From the NCBI GenBank assembly GCA_903895005.1, contig CAITSH010000039.1:1-7610 (forward strand): a DNA stretch of 7,610 nt. The letters run 5' to 3'. Numbering within the stretch: the first letter of the stretch is position 1; each line of letters begins with the position of its first letter. This DNA comes from an uncultured Pseudomonadota bacterium (GTDB lineage: Bacteria > Pseudomonadota > Gammaproteobacteria > Burkholderiales > SG8-39). The translations under genes and the position numbers were made by a program. Below, piece by piece: positions 5,941 to 7,610 of this stretch. The notes beneath the pieces are model-generated. The model worked only from the letters and a program-made list of their open reading frames with translations, made no database searches and was not told the origin of the DNA.

Positions 5941-7437
5941 ATGGAATTTAGCACAAAAGTCGCCCATCCGGAGCTAGTAACCGGCCCTTGCGTCGCGGTT
6001 GGCGTATTCGAAGCGGGGCAGCTTTCAGACGCTGCGCAATCGATAGACCGCGCAAGCAAAGGGGCGTTGCGCGACCTCGCAAAAAAGGGCGATCTTCCGA
6101 CACGTATTGGCGCGACGCGCTTGCTCTACGATCTCGAAGGCGTCGCCGCGCACCGAATCCTTCTCGTCGGCCTAGGCAAGAAGGAAGACTTTGGCCCGCG
6201 CGAGTACCTTGCGGCGGCCAAGAGCGCCGTACTCGCCCTGTCTGAAACGGGCGCACAAAGCGGCAACATGTATTTTTCCGAGCTTCCGGTAAACCATCGC
6301 GACGAAGGCTGGAAGGCCAGACATTTCGCCATAGTCGCAACCGAGGTGAGCTACCGGTTCGATCAACTCAAAAGCAAGAAAGCAGAACGCCGGCCCCTGT
6401 CGGAAGTCGTGCTCGGATGCCTCGCAAAGGCCAGCGCGAGCGCGACGGAAAAAGGCGCTGCGGAGGGCCACGCGATCGGTGCAGGAATGTCTCTTGCAAA
6501 AGACCTTGGCAACCTCCCCGGAAACATCTGTACCCCCACCTATCTTGCCGGCGAAGCGGCAAAACTTGCGCGAGCCTGGAAGCTCGGCATAGAAGTGCTT
6601 GAGCAACGCGACATGGAAAAGCTCGGTATGTGGTCGCTGCTCTCCGTCGCGAAGGGATCGCGGCAGCCGCCCAAGATGATCATCCTTCGCTACAACGGCG
6701 GCGCCAAAAAGGAAAAGCCGATAGTACTGGTAGGCAAGGGCATTACCTTCGACACCGGGGGCATATCGCTCAAGCCGGCGCCCGAGATGGACGAAATGAA
6801 ATTCGACATGTGCGGTGCGGCCAGCGTCTTCGGAGCCCTGCGCGCCGCGGCGCAAATGAAGCTCAAGGCCAACATCATTGGTGTGATACCCACCTGCGAA
6901 AACATGCCCGGCGGTGCCGCATCGAAGCCCGGCGACGTGGTGACGAGCCTTTCCGGACAGACCATTGAGATTCTCAACACGGACGCAGAAGGCAGGCTGA
7001 TCCTGTGCGACGCGCTCACATATGCAGAACGCTTCGAGCCGGCCGCCGTGGTGGACATCGCCACGCTCACCGGTGCGTGCGTTATTGCATTGGGACACGT
7101 CGCCAGCGGCCTCTACGCAAACGATGACGCCCTATCCCGGGAGCTCGTTGCTGCAGGCGACGAGGCGTGGGACCGCGCATGGCCGATGCCGCTATGGGAC
7201 GATTACCAGGAACAGCTCAAATCCAATTTCGCCGACATGGCCAACATCGGCGGCAGGCCTGCCGGAAGCGTCACCGCGGCCTGCTTCCTGTCGCGCTACG
7301 CGACGAAGTACGATTGGGCCCATCTTGACATCGCCGGCACCGCCTGGAAGTCCGGCAAAGAGAAAGGCTCGACCGGCCGGCCGGTGCCGCTCCTGACCAG
7401 CTTTTTGATGAAGCGCGCGGGAAGACTCAAAGGGTGA
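5941..7437 (+). CDS. pepA: Leucyl aminopeptidase (M17 family), PepA
   Basis: This cytosolic dinuclear metallo-exopeptidase removes N-terminal residues from peptides and works as a hexamer in the family. It has 498 residues (E. coli 503). The N-terminal domain spans about 1-160 and the catalytic domain about 170-498. The full active site is visible: metal ligands Lys-266 and Asp-271 in GKGITFDTGG, Asp-289 in KFDMCGAA, Asp-348 and Glu-350 in NTDAEGRL, with catalytic Lys-278 and Arg-352. The spacing equals E. coli PepA shifted by four. The ATG at 5941 is preferred over a TTG at 5923; the upstream GGA is weak. It is divergent from lptF and followed in the same direction by holC, an order I know from beta-proteobacteria. 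E. coli PepA also binds DNA as a transcription and recombination factor; whether this one does cannot be judged here. Confidence 0.97.
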   Translation: MEFSTKVAHPELVTGPCVAVGVFEAGQLSDAAQSIDRASKGALRDLAKKGDLPTRIGATRLLYDLEGVAAHRILLVGLGKKEDFGPREYLAAAKSAVLALSETGAQSGNMYFSELPVNHRDEGWKARHFAIVATEVSYRFDQLKSKKAERRPLSEVVLGCLAKASASATEKGAAEGHAIGAGMSLAKDLGNLPGNICTPTYLAGEAAKLARAWKLGIEVLEQRDMEKLGMWSLLSVAKGSRQPPKMIILRYNGGAKKEKPIVLVGKGITFDTGGISLKPAPEMDEMKFDMCGAASVFGALRAAAQMKLKANIIGVIPTCENMPGGAASKPGDVVTSLSGQTIEILNTDAEGRLILCDALTYAERFEPAAVVDIATLTGACVIALGHVASGLYANDDALSRELVAAGDEAWDRAWPMPLWDDYQEQLKSNFADMANIGGRPAGSVTAACFLSRYATKYDWAHLDIAGTAWKSGKEKGSTGRPVPLLTSFLMKRAGRLKG

Positions 7438-7546
7438 ACGACCGGGGGTGCGGCTGGGGCTATTCGCGGGCGACGGAACGACGCCCCTCGATTTTGTCAC
7501 GCCACGGCAAGGCTTCTCCGTCGTCACGAATGCCTTGGCTTCCCCC
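7438..7546 (+). other. Gap between pepA and holC, open in the holC frame
   Basis: These 109 nt hold no clear terminator or promoter. The frame of holC is open throughout and has a GTG at 7448 as a possible earlier start, adding 33 residues. G or C occupies about 70% of third positions, as in a gene. A 7-base inverted repeat, CGACGGA (7471-7477) with TCCGTCG (7517-7523), is present but the arms are 39 nt apart. Absence of a terminator suggests pepA and holC are co-transcribed. Confidence 0.4.
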
Positions 7547-7610
7547 ATGACGCGCATAAATTTCTACCACGAAGCTCCGGACAAGCACCTCGCAGCGTGC
7601 AAGATCGTCG
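7547..7610 (+). CDS. holC: DNA polymerase III chi subunit HolC, 5' end only
   Basis: The chi subunit links the polymerase III clamp loader to single-stranded DNA-binding protein. Only 21 codons are visible, beginning M-T-R-I-N-F-Y-H and continuing through a D-K segment and AACKIV. This matches the family start of the form MTRIxF...PDK...AC. Position after pepA supports the call, since pepA-holC(-valS) is a common order in beta- and gamma-proteobacteria. No Shine-Dalgarno is visible before the ATG at 7547. The rest of the gene lies beyond the right edge. Confidence 0.82.
   Translation, partial: MTRINFYHEAPDKHLAACKIV

Noticed and set aside
4753..5967. lptF starting at the ATG at 5967
   Set aside because: It would overlap pepA and its promoter and add 43 residues unlike the LptF N-terminus.
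6172..7098. Minus-strand open frame of 308 codons inside pepA
   Set aside because: It is fully antisense to the intact pepA catalytic domain and its product resembles no family I know.
7471..7523. CGACGGA/TCCGTCG inverted repeat between pepA and holC as a terminator
   Set aside because: The arms are 39 nt apart and no T run follows; termination here would also separate genes that are normally co-transcribed.

Overview
The window looks like chromosomal DNA of a beta-proteobacterium. The reasons are the protein sequences themselves (an IlvI-type acetolactate synthase, an ECF-like sigma factor followed by DUF3619, DUF3106 and RDD proteins, and beta-type LptF/LptG) and the gene order, which combines two neighbourhoods I know from that class. 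No mobile element, CRISPR array, rRNA or tRNA is visible. Every gene reads as intact except the two cut by the window edges.

Layout, left to right. (1) Positions 1-1421, minus strand: the catalytic subunit of acetolactate synthase (ilvI), missing its C-terminal part. Its good sigma70-type promoter lies at 1529-1557. Between promoter and gene is a leader of about 100 nt with a hairpin, a strong ribosome binding site and an out-of-frame start. (2) Positions 1660-3597, plus strand: a four-gene unit of sigma factor, DUF3619 single-pass membrane protein, exported DUF3106 helical-repeat protein and RDD membrane protein. The first three genes overlap. The sigma gene seems to start at a CTG codon. 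(3) Positions 3683-5838, minus strand, convergent with the sigma unit: lptF then lptG, overlapping by 4 nt, encoding the two membrane subunits of the LPS export ABC transporter. (4) Positions 5941-7437, plus strand, divergent from lptF: pepA, leucyl aminopeptidase, with a strong promoter. It is followed by the beginning of holC, the chi subunit of DNA polymerase III, which runs off the right edge.

The housekeeping blocks (branched-chain amino acid synthesis, LPS export, peptide turnover, replication) need little comment. The least understood part is the sigma/DUF3619/DUF3106/RDD unit. Its architecture is cytoplasmic sigma factor, N-in single-pass membrane protein, then exported all-helical protein. 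This resembles a transmembrane sigma/anti-sigma/sensor relay such as CnrH-CnrY-CnrX, although no homology to that system is claimed. Other points worth checking are the CTG start of the sigma gene, the ilvI leader with its A6 run at the start codon, inverted repeats inside both divergent promoter regions, and the open, coding-like frame just upstream of holC. No intergenic stretch exceeds 300 bases; the longest, 1422-1659, is described feature by feature.
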